DNA of 64,000 nt from Streptomyces griseorubiginosus (GTDB lineage: Bacteria > Actinomycetota > Actinomycetes > Streptomycetales > Streptomycetaceae): the NCBI RefSeq assembly GCF_001514195.1, contig NZ_KQ948739.1:423304-487303 (forward strand), given 5' to 3'. Both the position numbers and the translations under genes were made by a program. Shown here piece after piece: positions 34,795 through 42,860 of the stretch. Position 1 is the first letter of the stretch. Each line of letters opens with the position of its first letter. Under the pieces are notes generated by a model that saw only the letters and a program-made list of their open reading frames with translations, had not been told where the DNA came from and did not search any database.

Positions 34795-34863
34795 GAGGGC
34801 TCCGTGGCAGCGAGTCGAATGAACTCGGGCGGTTGCCTTCACACGGTTGCGGCCGAGCCCCTC
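34795..34863 (-). promoter_or_regulatory. Candidate structured leader RNA (S-box-like) of the LLM operon
   Basis: On the minus strand an outer stem pairs GAGGGGCTC (34863-34855) with GAGCCCTC (34802-34795), one base bulged. Inside, GGCAACC precedes a CGAGT/ACTCG hairpin flanked by GGCA/TGCC, recalling the GGCAACC core of SAM-I riboswitches. The conserved GGTGCCAATTCC block is absent, so class assignment is uncertain. It ends 62 bp before the first gene. Confidence 0.4.
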
Positions 34864-34982
34864 AGCAGGGCCGCCCTTCGAGACTACGGGGGCGTTTCCC
34901 CTTGTTGTCAAGGTCGTCCAGACTGTGAGCCGTACGTCTCAAGTCGGTTGACGCCAAACCGCATGCCTGTTCCACTTACCCC

Positions 34983-35054
34983 ATGCATCCACAGCAGTGG
35001 CTGGTCAAGCGCTCCCACATCGACCTCGGTCGCGTGTGGTCCTCCTCCTGTTGA
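34983..35054 (+). CDS. Sulfur-type regulatory leader peptide without a downstream target gene
   Basis: 23 residues ending WSSSC-stop. The segment LVKRSHIDLGRV matches the pattern of the short actinobacterial putative leader peptides ([S/R]RHxDLxRV..C) that sit upstream of sulfur-assimilation and LLM/ABC genes and are thought to sense cysteine supply by attenuation. Here the peptide lies on the strand opposite the LLM operon, 250 bp away, and the next plus-strand gene (sepF paralogue, 465 bp on) is not a sulfur gene. It may be orphaned by deletion or inversion, or divergent regulation may persist. Confidence 0.6.
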   Translation: MHPQQWLVKRSHIDLGRVWSSSC

Positions 35055-35519
35055 GCTGACCCACTGCGCGCCCCGGTTCCGCTGGGCGCCTTTCGCGTTC
35101 TCCCCGCTTTTCCACGTTCTGCGCCTTCACACGAGCACCCCTCCCCTCACCCAGCGCGCTTTCTCCTCTCCCGGGAGGTCTGACCGTGCGCACACCGTCG
35201 GCATGTCCGGCCGGTCGCGGGGCACCTGGATCCAAGATCTTCCCGCCCCCGCACGAGAACTGACGATGCTTCAGACGACTCTCCGCCTCACCCGTTTGCC
35301 CCACTCATCACCCATACGCCCCGAAGAATCATATTTCACTCACAGTCAGCAGCCGTATGGGAAACGACCCTTGGGGCACCCGGCCTCTCGACGTATTCCC
35401 TGTGCACCAGTACCGTCACAAACCCCCCGCGCGGCGGCTATCCACTTGGCGCGCGATCCGCATCATGGATGACCATAGGGATACATAAGCAAGAGAGACC
35501 GCTGTGAGAGGAGGCGTCC

Positions 35520-35960
35520 ATGGGATCGGTGCGCAAGGCGAGTGCCTGGCTGGGCCTCGTTGACGACAACGATGACGAGCGTTACTACGACGACGACGGC
35601 TACTCCGAAGGGACCGAGCCCGGGGATGCCTGGGTCACCGACCCACGGGTCAAGGTGGCCTCGGACGTCGCCGAGGAGAAGGGCCGCCGGATCGGCACGG
35701 TGACCCCCGACAGCTTCAGAGACGCCCGGGCCATCGGCGAGATGTTCCGCGACGGCGTCCCCGTCATCATGAACCTCACCGCGATGGAGGCCGGTGACGC
35801 CAAGCGCGTCGTCGACTTCGCGGCCGGGCTGATCTTCGGACTGCGCGGCTCCATCGAGCGGGTGTCCACCCGGGTGTTCCTGCTGACCCCCGCCAACACG
35901 GAGATCGTGAACGGCGACCCGGCACAGCACCGCACGGACGGCTTCTTCAACCAGAGCTGA
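35520..35960 (+). CDS. SepF-family cell-division protein (paralogue)
   Basis: 146 residues; GAGAGGAGG before the ATG. The N-terminal amphipathic helix (MGSVRKASAWLGLVDD) is the membrane-targeting element; an acidic Tyr/Asp-rich linker follows (ERYYDDDGYSEG), then the SepF core (VTPDSFRDARAIGEMFRDGVPVIMNLTAM, DAKRVVDFAAGLIFGLRGSIERVSTRVFLLTP). SepF tethers FtsZ to the membrane. Streptomyces carries several SepF homologues; this copy stands alone, not in the division cluster, so it is a secondary SepF-like protein. Confidence 0.92.
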   Translation: MGSVRKASAWLGLVDDNDDERYYDDDGYSEGTEPGDAWVTDPRVKVASDVAEEKGRRIGTVTPDSFRDARAIGEMFRDGVPVIMNLTAMEAGDAKRVVDFAAGLIFGLRGSIERVSTRVFLLTPANTEIVNGDPAQHRTDGFFNQS

Positions 35961-35987
35961 GGCAGGGCCGTTTCCCGGCCCTGCCTC
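35959..35987. terminator. Bidirectional terminator between sepF paralogue and acyl-CoA dehydrogenase
   Basis: 12-bp arms GAGGCAGGGCCG (35959-35970) and CGGCCCTGCCTC (35976-35987), loop TTTCC. It overlaps the sepF stop codon. Confidence 0.82.
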
Positions 35988-35997
35988 CGCGCAGGCT

Positions 35998-37170
35998 CTA
36001 CCGGAACGCGTCCAGTCCGGTGAGCGCCTTGCCCAGCACCAGCTGGTGCATCTCGACGGTGCCCTCGTACGTCAGCACCGACTCGAGGTTCGTCGCGTGC
36101 CGCATCACGGGGTATTCGAGGGAGATCCCGTTGGCACCGAGGATCGTCCGTGCCGTACGGCAGATCTCGATGGCCTCGCGGACGTTGTTGAGCTTGCCGA
36201 AGCTGACCTGCTCGGGACGCAGGCGGCCGGCGTCCATGCGGCGTCCCAGGTGGTGGGCGAGCAGGATCCCCTTGTGCAGTTCGACCGCCATGTCCGCGAG
36301 TTTGGCCTGGGTGAGCTGGAAACCACCGATCGGCCGCCCGAACTGCTCGCGCGTCTTCGCGTAGTCGACGGCGGCCTCGAAACACGACCGCGCCGCGCCC
36401 ATCGACCCCCACACGATCCCGTACCGGGCGTGCGAGAGACAGCTCAGCGGCCCCTTGAGCCCGGCGACCTCCGGCAGCACCGCGTCGGCGGGCAGCCGTA
36501 CGTCGTCCAGGACCAGCTCGCTGGTGACACTGGCCCGCAGCGACCACTTGTGCTTGATCTCGGGCGCCGAGAAACCCAGCACGTCGGTCGGCACCACGAA
36601 CCCGCGGATTCCGTCGTCGGTCTGCGCCCACACCACCGCGACCCCCGCGACCGAGCCGTTGGTGATCCACATCTTGCGGCCGCCCAGGACCCAGTCCGTG
36701 CCGTCCCTCTTGGCGTACGTCCGCATGGAGGCGGGGTCGGAACCGTGGTCCGGCTCGGTCAGCCCGAAGCAGCCGATGACCTCGCCGGCGGCCATGCGGG
36801 GCAGCCAGGTCTGCTTCTGCTCCTCGCTGCCGAAGCGGTGGATCGCGTACATGGCGAGGGAACCCTGCACCGAGACGAGGGAGCGGATCCCGGAGTCGGC
36901 CGCCTCCAGTTCCAGACAGGCGAGTCCGTACTGCACGGCGGAGGCGCCGGCGCAGCCGTACCCACTGAGCGACATCCCGAGCGCGCCGATCTCCCCGAGC
37001 TCACGGGCCAGTTCCCTGATCTCCGGCAGTTCGCCCTTCTCGTACCAGTCGGCGACCCGCGGCAGGACGCGGTCGGCGGCCCAGGTCCGCACGGTCGCGC
37101 GGATCGCCAGGTCCTCCGGCTCCAGCAGGTCGTCGATGCCGAGGGGGTCGGCGGGGTCGAACGGGGGCAT
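35998..37170 (-). CDS. Acyl-CoA dehydrogenase, glutaryl-CoA-dehydrogenase-like
   Basis: 390 residues. FAD-binding CFGLTEPDHGSDPASM, KMWITNGSVAGVAVVWA and the catalytic base Glu369 in LTYEGTVEMHQLVLG, preceded by GANGISLEYPVMRHATNLESV. These match the glutaryl-CoA dehydrogenase subgroup (lysine and tryptophan catabolism). The substrate is inferred from subgroup only. Monocistronic, cytosolic. The upstream region has a short palindrome at 37220-37230 that could be a TetR-type operator. Confidence 0.9.
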   Translation of the reverse strand: MPPFDPADPLGIDDLLEPEDLAIRATVRTWAADRVLPRVADWYEKGELPEIRELARELGEIGALGMSLSGYGCAGASAVQYGLACLELEAADSGIRSLVSVQGSLAMYAIHRFGSEEQKQTWLPRMAAGEVIGCFGLTEPDHGSDPASMRTYAKRDGTDWVLGGRKMWITNGSVAGVAVVWAQTDDGIRGFVVPTDVLGFSAPEIKHKWSLRASVTSELVLDDVRLPADAVLPEVAGLKGPLSCLSHARYGIVWGSMGAARSCFEAAVDYAKTREQFGRPIGGFQLTQAKLADMAVELHKGILLAHHLGRRMDAGRLRPEQVSFGKLNNVREAIEICRTARTILGANGISLEYPVMRHATNLESVLTYEGTVEMHQLVLGKALTGLDAFR

Positions 37171-37219
37171 GGCGCATCCTCCGGCGGGCGAGCGGGCAAG
37201 CGTGCGGGCGGCTCGAAAC

Positions 37220-37230
37220 TAGCAGCGCTA
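37220..37230. promoter_or_regulatory. Short palindrome upstream of the acyl-CoA dehydrogenase gene
   Basis: TAGC-AGC-GCTA next to an AT-rich AATTAAATT tract in otherwise GC-rich DNA, 50 bp before the start. Possible operator/promoter; regulator unknown. Confidence 0.35.
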
Positions 37231-37302
37231 ATTAAATTGTCCTGGGCCGACGTTACAACGCGGGTCCCCCGAGAGCCAGACGCCCGCCCGGCAGGACGCG
37301 CC

Positions 37303-38904
37303 TCAGGCAGAGACGCGGGACTCCGCCACCTCACGGGGCGAGGGCAGCTCCACGGCCGTCGGCGTCTCACCGCACTGCATGGTGCGCGGCAGCCGCAGCG
37401 CCATCACCGCACCCAGCACCAGCAACCCCGCACTCACCAGCAAGGTCACGTGCAGACCGTGCACGAAGGCGTCCCGGGCGGCGCGGCGCAGGGCGACCCC
37501 GGCGGATCCACCGAGGCTGCCGGCGACGTCGTAGGCCTCGCCGAGGGAGTGCCCGGCCGACCGGGACGCCGACTCGGGGACCCCGGGCACGCCCGACAGA
37601 CCGGGGGCGTAGGCCGCGTTCATCACACTGCCGAGCAGGGCGATCCCGATGCCGGCGCCCAGTTGGTAGGAGGTCTCGCCGATCGCGGCGGCCCCGCCGG
37701 CCTGCTCCGGGGGTGCCTCGCTGAGCATCGACTCGTACGCCCCGAACAGCGTGGTCTCCAGGCCGAAGCCGAGCAGGACGAACCCGAACAGCAGCAGGCC
37801 GGTGTTGTCGCTGTCGCCCATCGCGGTGAGCAGCAGGACGGCCACGGCGGTGAGACAGAACCCGGCGCTGACCATCCGGCGCGGGCCGAACCGCCGCAGC
37901 AGACGCGCCCCGGCGAGCCCGGCCGCCATCGCGGCGACGGTGAGCGGCAGCAGACGCAGACCGGTCTCCAGCGGGGAGAGGTCCAGGACCAGCTGGAGAT
38001 ACTGCGCCGCGATCAGTTCGAGGCCCACGAGGGCGAGCATGGCGAGGACGATGCAGCCGACGGAGGTGCTGAACGCGGGGCGCGCGAACATCCGCAGGTC
38101 CACCAGGGGGTGGGTGCGTCGCCGCTGCCGTCGTACGAACAGGACCATCAGCAGCGCGCCCACGATCAGCGGGACCGCGGTGAAGGCGTCGAGTTCGCCG
38201 CCGCCGAGCCGCTTCACGCCGAGCACCAGGGCGAACAGACCGGCGGCCGCCATCAGGGCGCCGACCACGTCCCAGGGGCCGTCCGCGCCGCCCTTCGACT
38301 CGGGCAGCAGCAGTCGGCCGACCGGCAGACTGACCAGCATCAGCGGGATGTTGACGAGGAAGACCGAGCCCCACCAGAAGTGCTCCAGCAGGAAGCCGCC
38401 GAGCAGCGGGCCGACCGCCGCGCCGACCGCGGCGACCGCGCTCCAGATGCCGATCGCGAGCGCCCGCTCACGCCGGTCGGGGAAGACCTGGCGCAGGATC
38501 GAGAGGGTCGCGGGCATGATCATCGCGCCGCCGACGCCGAGCAGGGCCCGCGCCAGGATCAGCACCTCGGCGCTGTCCGCGAGGGCGGCGACCGCGGAGG
38601 CGACACCGAAGAGGCCGTAGCCGAGCAGGAGGACGCGTCTGCGGCCCACGCGGTCGCCGAGCGTGCCGAAGAGGATCAGCAGCGAGGCGCAGACGAGCGG
38701 ATAGACGTCGACGATCCAGAGCAGTTCTATCGCGCCGGGCTTGAGGTCCTCGGTGACGGCGGGCACCGCCACGTGCAGCACCGTCGCGTCGAGGGCGACC
38801 AGGAGCAGGCTGACGCAGAGGACGACCAGGACGACCCAGCGGTTTGCACCGGCCCCGGCCGCCCGACGGCGCAGCGCTGCGGCGGCCGTGGTCGTCCCGG
38901 ACAT
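37303..38904 (-). CDS. MFS multidrug transporter, DHA2 (EmrB/QacA, 14-helix) type
   Basis: 533 residues; GGGAGG precedes the ATG at 38904. Motif A GTLGDRVGRRRVLLLG and motif C region IGIWSAVAAVGAAVGPLLGGFLLE are canonical for DHA2 exporters; VALDATVLHVAVPAV is the D1-motif. About 14 membrane helices, C-terminal tail cytosolic. Proton-driven drug or metabolite export is expected. No regulator is adjacent. Confidence 0.93.
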   Translation of the reverse strand: MSGTTTAAAALRRRAAGAGANRWVVLVVLCVSLLLVALDATVLHVAVPAVTEDLKPGAIELLWIVDVYPLVCASLLILFGTLGDRVGRRRVLLLGYGLFGVASAVAALADSAEVLILARALLGVGGAMIMPATLSILRQVFPDRRERALAIGIWSAVAAVGAAVGPLLGGFLLEHFWWGSVFLVNIPLMLVSLPVGRLLLPESKGGADGPWDVVGALMAAAGLFALVLGVKRLGGGELDAFTAVPLIVGALLMVLFVRRQRRRTHPLVDLRMFARPAFSTSVGCIVLAMLALVGLELIAAQYLQLVLDLSPLETGLRLLPLTVAAMAAGLAGARLLRRFGPRRMVSAGFCLTAVAVLLLTAMGDSDNTGLLLFGFVLLGFGLETTLFGAYESMLSEAPPEQAGGAAAIGETSYQLGAGIGIALLGSVMNAAYAPGLSGVPGVPESASRSAGHSLGEAYDVAGSLGGSAGVALRRAARDAFVHGLHVTLLVSAGLLVLGAVMALRLPRTMQCGETPTAVELPSPREVAESRVSA

Positions 38905-39166
38905 GTACGTACCTCCCAGAAGTTCCCTCGCGTTCGGCGGGCACACGGGGCGGGGACTCCCCATGATCTCGGCCGGAGAGGAGCGGCTGTCTCCGGCCCG
39001 CGCAGCGAACGGCGGGTGACACGTCAGCGTACGCGAGTTCGCGCGTTCGCCCAGTGGTGGACCTCTCAGACATGGGACAGAACTCGTGTGGCGTACACCA
39101 CTCCGGTGGTCCGCCCGCGCGCCCCTGGGGACCTGGCGGTTCGGCGCGCGGTCGATAATCGGACCC

Positions 39167-40768
39167 GTGACCGATCTTGGAACGCGCCCCGGACGGGCCC
39201 TGCGCCGAGCCACCCCGGCACTGCTCGGCTACGCGGCCGTCCGCGCCCTGGGCCTTCTCACGCTGGCCCTGTGGAGCGCGGCGCGCGACAAGAGCGCGTA
39301 CACCTTGTTGACGGCCCGCTGGGACGCGCTCTGGTACACCCGGGTCGCGGAACTGGGCTACGGCTACGAGGTGCGCCTCCCGAACGGCGACGTGCACTCC
39401 AACCTGGCCTTCTTCCCCCTTCTGCCCTGGCTGGAGCGACTGCTGTCCGCGCTGACCCCTCTGTCGTACGCCGACGCGGGCTTCGTGGTCTCCCTGCTCG
39501 CCTCGCTCGCCGCGGCCTGGGGTGTCTTCGCGGTGACGGACCACGTGTACGGCGGCCGGGCCGGCGTCTGCGCGGTCCTGCTGTGGGCCGTCCTGCCCGT
39601 CGGGATCGTCCAGTCGATGGCGTACAGCGAGTCGCTGTTCACGGCACTCGCGGCGTGGTCGCTGTACGCGGTCCTGACGGGGCGGTGGGTGACGGCGGGC
39701 CTCCTGGCCTCCCTGGCAGGCCTGACCCGCCCGGTCGGACTGGCGGTGGTGGCGGCGGTGTGGGCGACGGGCGCCGCGGCCTTCCTGCGGGAGCGACGGG
39801 ACCGCCACGAGACCACGACAACCGCCGGCGACCAGGCCGGCCGCGAGACCACCACGGTCGTCGGCGCACGGGAGCAGAGCGAGGCGGCGACGGCCGCCTG
39901 CGAACAGGAGCCGGGCGAGATCGCGACGGTCGCCCGCGAACAGGGCTTGGGTGAGGCCGCAACGGTCGCCTGCGAACGGGACCGGAGCGAGGCCGCCACG
40001 GCCGACTGCGAACAGGAGCCGGGCCAGGCCGCCACGGCCGCCTACCAACGGGGCCAAGGCGAGGCCGCATCGGTCGCCTGTGAACGTGATCGGAGCCGCC
40101 CCGAGGGTCCCTCCTCGGGGCGAAACCGAAGCGCGGCGCATGCGGGCGGCGCCCGTGCCGTCGGACACGCCCCCGAGACCGGGACGGCGTCCCTGAGCGG
40201 GCGCGCCCCGGACGCGGAAGGCGCACGCACCCCGTCGCACTCCCCCGGCGTCGGCAAGAGCGGCGGCACGCGCGTGCGCAGGGCCCTCGGCATGGCGCTG
40301 GCCCCCCTCGGCACCGCCGCCTACGTCCTGTGGGTCGGTCACCGCACCGGCAAGGGCCCCCTCGGCTACCTCGACGTCCAGGCCGGCTGGCGGAACGGGT
40401 TCGACGGCGGGTACGCGTTCGCCCGATTCGTCGGCGACAAGTTCACGTCGTTCCCGTCCGCCCTCGCCGGAGCCGGACTGATCGTCGGGGTCGCGCTGAT
40501 CATCTGGCTGTACGTGATCTGCGTGCGCCAGGGCCAGCCGCTGCCCCTGTTGGTGTACGCGGGGGTCGTCACGGCACTCGCCTTGTGCGCGTCGAGCTAC
40601 TTCGGCTCGAAACCGCGCCTGCTGATGCCCGCCTTCCCCCTGCTGCTCCCCCTCGCCCTGGCTCTCGCCCGCGCGAGAACCCGCAGGTCAGCCGCGGTCG
40701 TGGCCGCCGTCGCCGTCGCGTCCGCCCTGTACGGCGCGTTCTGGCTGAACGGCTCAGGTCCGCCATGA
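39167..40768 (+). CDS. Polytopic mannosyltransferase-like protein (PIG-V/GT-C type) with a repeat-bearing loop
   Basis: 533 residues, GTG at 39167. N-terminal half: helix, then TARWDALWYTRVAELGY with the conserved acidic residue of GT-C/PIG-V-like enzymes, several helices and SMAYSESLFTALAAWSLYA. C-terminal half: YLDVQAGWRNGFDGGY and four more helices ending KPRLLMPAFPLLLPLAL. Between them lies a hydrophilic insertion of about 150 residues containing eight 12-residue repeats. Such enzymes use polyprenyl-phosphate sugars on the outer face. The function of the insertion is unknown. Confidence 0.82.
   Translation: MTDLGTRPGRALRRATPALLGYAAVRALGLLTLALWSAARDKSAYTLLTARWDALWYTRVAELGYGYEVRLPNGDVHSNLAFFPLLPWLERLLSALTPLSYADAGFVVSLLASLAAAWGVFAVTDHVYGGRAGVCAVLLWAVLPVGIVQSMAYSESLFTALAAWSLYAVLTGRWVTAGLLASLAGLTRPVGLAVVAAVWATGAAAFLRERRDRHETTTTAGDQAGRETTTVVGAREQSEAATAACEQEPGEIATVAREQGLGEAATVACERDRSEAATADCEQEPGQAATAAYQRGQGEAASVACERDRSRPEGPSSGRNRSAAHAGGARAVGHAPETGTASLSGRAPDAEGARTPSHSPGVGKSGGTRVRRALGMALAPLGTAAYVLWVGHRTGKGPLGYLDVQAGWRNGFDGGYAFARFVGDKFTSFPSALAGAGLIVGVALIIWLYVICVRQGQPLPLLVYAGVVTALALCASSYFGSKPRLLMPAFPLLLPLALALARARTRRSAAVVAAVAVASALYGAFWLNGSGPP
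39809..40096 (+). repeat. Eight 36-bp tandem repeats in the mannosyltransferase loop
   Basis: 12-residue units: ETTTTAGDQAGR, ETTTVVGAREQS, EAATAACEQEPG, EIATVAREQGLG, EAATVACERDRS, EAATADCEQEPG, QAATAAYQRGQG, EAASVACERDRS. In frame and Ala/Thr/Glu-rich, predicted helical and cytosolic. Confidence 0.92.
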
Positions 40769-41015
40769 TCGACGGGCCGGCCCCCCGGGCGTCCATGAGC
40801 GGCCGGACAATTCCGCCCCATGATTCGGTGAACGAATTCATAAGGGCCATAAAACCGGAACCCAGAATGATCAAAGGAATTGAAGGGCGGAGCCGCCCCC
40901 CTTTGCGGAATCGCTGGAAATAAACCCCCGCCTGAGAGGAATCCCACATCACATCGTCATCACAAAGCCGCTGATTCGACAGGGAACAGAGCTCACTCGC
41001 TGTAACGTCGATTGG

Positions 41016-42047
41016 GTGCGTACCGAACGAAACCCCACCCGTCTGGACCGGGTGTTCGCCAGACTGGACCGTGAGCCGGAACGGCCGGCCCACCTCAGCG
41101 TGCCGAGAGCGAGCCGTCACCGGACCGTCCTCGTGGTCGCGGCCCTGGCGTTCTACCTGGCGATCGTGTGGCTGGTGGTGACCACCTCGTGGCTGGTCCG
41201 CCTCGACTGGCAGGTCATGTTCTTCCGGCCGTACCAGCAGTGGGCGTCCATCCACTGGTTCGTCGACTACTACGTGGTGCTGGGCCAGCGCGGCCCGACC
41301 GCGGTGATGGTCGCGGCCTGGCTGGGCTGGCGTTCCTGGCGGCAGCACACCCTGCGCCCGCTGCTGACCCTCGGCACCTCGCTGCTGCTGCTGAACATCA
41401 CGGTCGGCGCCGCCAAGTACGGCATGGGACGGCTCGGACCGCACTACGCCACCGTCATCGGCTCGAACGAGATGGGCATGGGCGGCGATATATTTCCCAG
41501 CGGCCACACCGCGAACGCCGTGGTGACCTGGGGAATCCTGGCCTATCTGGCCTCCACCCCGAGAGCCCGCCGCTGGCTGTCCGCGATCTCCGCGGTGACC
41601 TCGCTGGGCGTCGGCATGGCCACCGTCTACCTCGGTACGCACTGGCTGAGCGACGTCCTGCTGGGCTGGGTCGCGGGGCTGCTGATCCTGCTGGCGCTCC
41701 CCTGGTTCGAGCCGCTGATCGCCCGCACCGAGGTCTACGCCTTCGACCTGCGCGACCGCTGGCGGGCCCGCGGCGGCGTCAGGGCCCCGGCCCCCGTCAC
41801 CCCGGTCACGGCCCCCGCGCCGGCCCGGCTCAAGCCGCTCACCGCCCCGCAGAACGAGACCGCGGCCCGCGAGGCCGTCGCTCCGCCGCGCGGACCCAGG
41901 ACACCGATCCACCTGTCCCCCGGCCCGCACACCAGCCGCTCGGAGCGCACCCCGGTCACCCCGGTCGGCAGCCGCCGTCCGCCGCACTCCGACCGCCTCG
42001 TCCGCGGCACCCCGTCCTCGGCCACCCGCCCGCTGACCGGCGGCTGA
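41016..42047 (+). CDS. PAP2-superfamily phosphatase (membrane)
   Basis: 343 residues, GTG at 41016. About six helices carry the three phosphatase motifs: KYGMGRLGP (K-x6-RP region, with G for R), PSGHT and YLGTHWLSDVLLG (S-R-x5-H-x3-D type). Members dephosphorylate undecaprenyl pyrophosphate, phosphatidate or related lipids on the outer face. A Pro/Arg/Thr-rich, presumably cytosolic tail of about 100 residues follows. It may belong functionally with the adjacent GT-C gene in lipid-linked sugar recycling. Confidence 0.9.
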   Translation: MRTERNPTRLDRVFARLDREPERPAHLSVPRASRHRTVLVVAALAFYLAIVWLVVTTSWLVRLDWQVMFFRPYQQWASIHWFVDYYVVLGQRGPTAVMVAAWLGWRSWRQHTLRPLLTLGTSLLLLNITVGAAKYGMGRLGPHYATVIGSNEMGMGGDIFPSGHTANAVVTWGILAYLASTPRARRWLSAISAVTSLGVGMATVYLGTHWLSDVLLGWVAGLLILLALPWFEPLIARTEVYAFDLRDRWRARGGVRAPAPVTPVTAPAPARLKPLTAPQNETAAREAVAPPRGPRTPIHLSPGPHTSRSERTPVTPVGSRRPPHSDRLVRGTPSSATRPLTGG

Positions 42048-42082
42048 CCGGCTCCGTCGCAGGTACGCACACCACCTCGCAG

Positions 42083-42142
42083 CGGTACGACGACGAAGGC
42101 CCCGGCTCCCTCCCAGGAGCCGGGGCCTTCGTCGTCGTACCG
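42083..42142. terminator. Very strong bidirectional terminator after the PAP2 gene
   Basis: 27-bp perfect stem (42083-42109 with 42116-42142) and a 6-base loop CTCCCA; the core is GGCCCCGGCTCC. Confidence 0.85.
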
Positions 42143-42166
42143 GGAATCTCGCCCCCTCCGGCTACC

Positions 42167-42289
42167 GGGGACCTCGGCCCCTCCGGATGCCGGGAACCTG
42201 CGGACGCCGGGGACCTCAGCCCCTCCGGATACCGGGAACCTGCGGATACCGGGGATCCAGCCCCCCAGGTACCGGGATCTCAGCCCTTC
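42167..42289. repeat. 42-bp tandem repeats (about 2.9 copies)
   Basis: Units start at 42167, 42209 and 42251, sharing GGGGACCTC.GCCCCTCCGGAT and CCGGGAACCTGCGGA. They fill the gap between the terminator and the I78-like gene and run into its last codons. One plus frame reads GDLSPSGYREPADT per unit, but no start or ribosome site supports translation. Confidence 0.85.
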
Positions 42290-42495
42290 CAGGCCCGCGC
42301 GACGAAGCCGTCCTTCACCTCGAAGTTCAGCCGGCCCGCGCGGTACTCCATCGTGATGATCGCCCCCGGCGGCAGCGACCGGACCGTCGGCCAGCCCCGC
42401 TCGCGCGCGATCCGCTCGGCGGCTGCGGAGTCGAGGCCGACATAGGTGTCCGGGCTGTCGTCGGGTTCGGCGGACGGTGTGGGAATGGGTGCCAT
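42280..42495 (-). CDS. I78-family peptidase-inhibitor-like small protein
   Basis: 71 residues. The core GLDSAAAERIARERGWPTVRSLPPGAI, followed by MEYRAGRLNFEVKDGFVARAWKG, follows the I78 pattern (conserved late RLN and the reactive-loop region), but the cysteines seen in some members are absent and no signal peptide is present. In Streptomyces such cytosolic I78-like proteins are common and their target proteases unknown. Confidence 0.75.
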   Translation of the reverse strand: MAPIPTPSAEPDDSPDTYVGLDSAAAERIARERGWPTVRSLPPGAIITMEYRAGRLNFEVKDGFVARAWKG

Positions 42496-42860
42496 GGCGC
42501 CACGCTAGGCCCTGCCCGGTGGCTGCGGAAGTCCGTACCCGGCCCCCCTCCTGTCACGCTTCTGTCACAGGATCAAGGTCCGCGTTTCCCTAGCGGTGCG
42601 TCACACGGACGGGCGTTTCCCTAGCCCTTCCGCGGGTATTCGAACGAAATTCCCGCGTGTCCCCCGACTTCCCCGAAAGGACTGTGAGAAGGCTGGGCGA
42701 AGAACAGCCGCGGCCCCTTTGCCCGCCTATACCGGATGGGGACCGGGAAGCTGACACCGCATAAGAAATACACGGTTCCGGCACAGAACCCCCTTACGCC
42801 CCCTGTCGCCGCGCACGACGGCGCGAGCATCATGGCGTGAGCCGAGCGAAGGGGCGAGCG
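42496..42860. other. Upstream region of the ctaD paralogue with direct repeats
   Basis: 365 bp without a gene. Contains a 13-bp direct repeat GCGTTTCCCTAGC at 42582-42594 and 42613-42625 (31-bp spacing, about three helical turns), and CTGTCAC twice 11 bp apart just upstream. Possibly activator or repressor sites for ctaD. Confidence 0.45.

Larger units (their letters stand above)
34734..35519. other. 786-bp divergent intergenic region with leader RNA elements
   Basis: Between the LLM operon (minus) and the sepF paralogue (plus). It contains a structured leader for the minus operon (34795-34863) and, on the plus strand, a 23-codon leader peptide gene (34983-35054). 35055-35519 has no supported gene and is AT-richer around 35280-35470, which probably includes the sepF promoter. 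Confidence 0.6.

Noticed and set aside
34795..34863. Firm call of a SAM-I riboswitch
   Set aside because: GGCAACC and a P3-like hairpin are present, but the GGTGCCAATTCC block and a canonical P2 are missing.
35055..35472. Short plus-strand frames after the leader peptide, including a 25-codon GTG frame preceded by GGGAGG
   Set aside because: No homology recognised and no codon bias; insufficient to call a gene.
36046..39954. Open plus-strand frame of about 1300 codons antisense to the acyl-CoA dehydrogenase and MFS genes
   Set aside because: It crosses two clear genes and their spacer with low-complexity translation.
40597..40947. Minus-strand frame in the AT-richer gap before the PAP2 gene (starts GFLSGGGLFPAIPQ)
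   Set aside because: No ribosome site, atypical codon use, and more than half lies antisense to the mannosyltransferase C-terminus.
42167..42289. Considered as a coding repeat protein in the plus frame
   Set aside because: No start or ribosome site, and the frame continues out of the PAP2 region through a 27-bp terminator.
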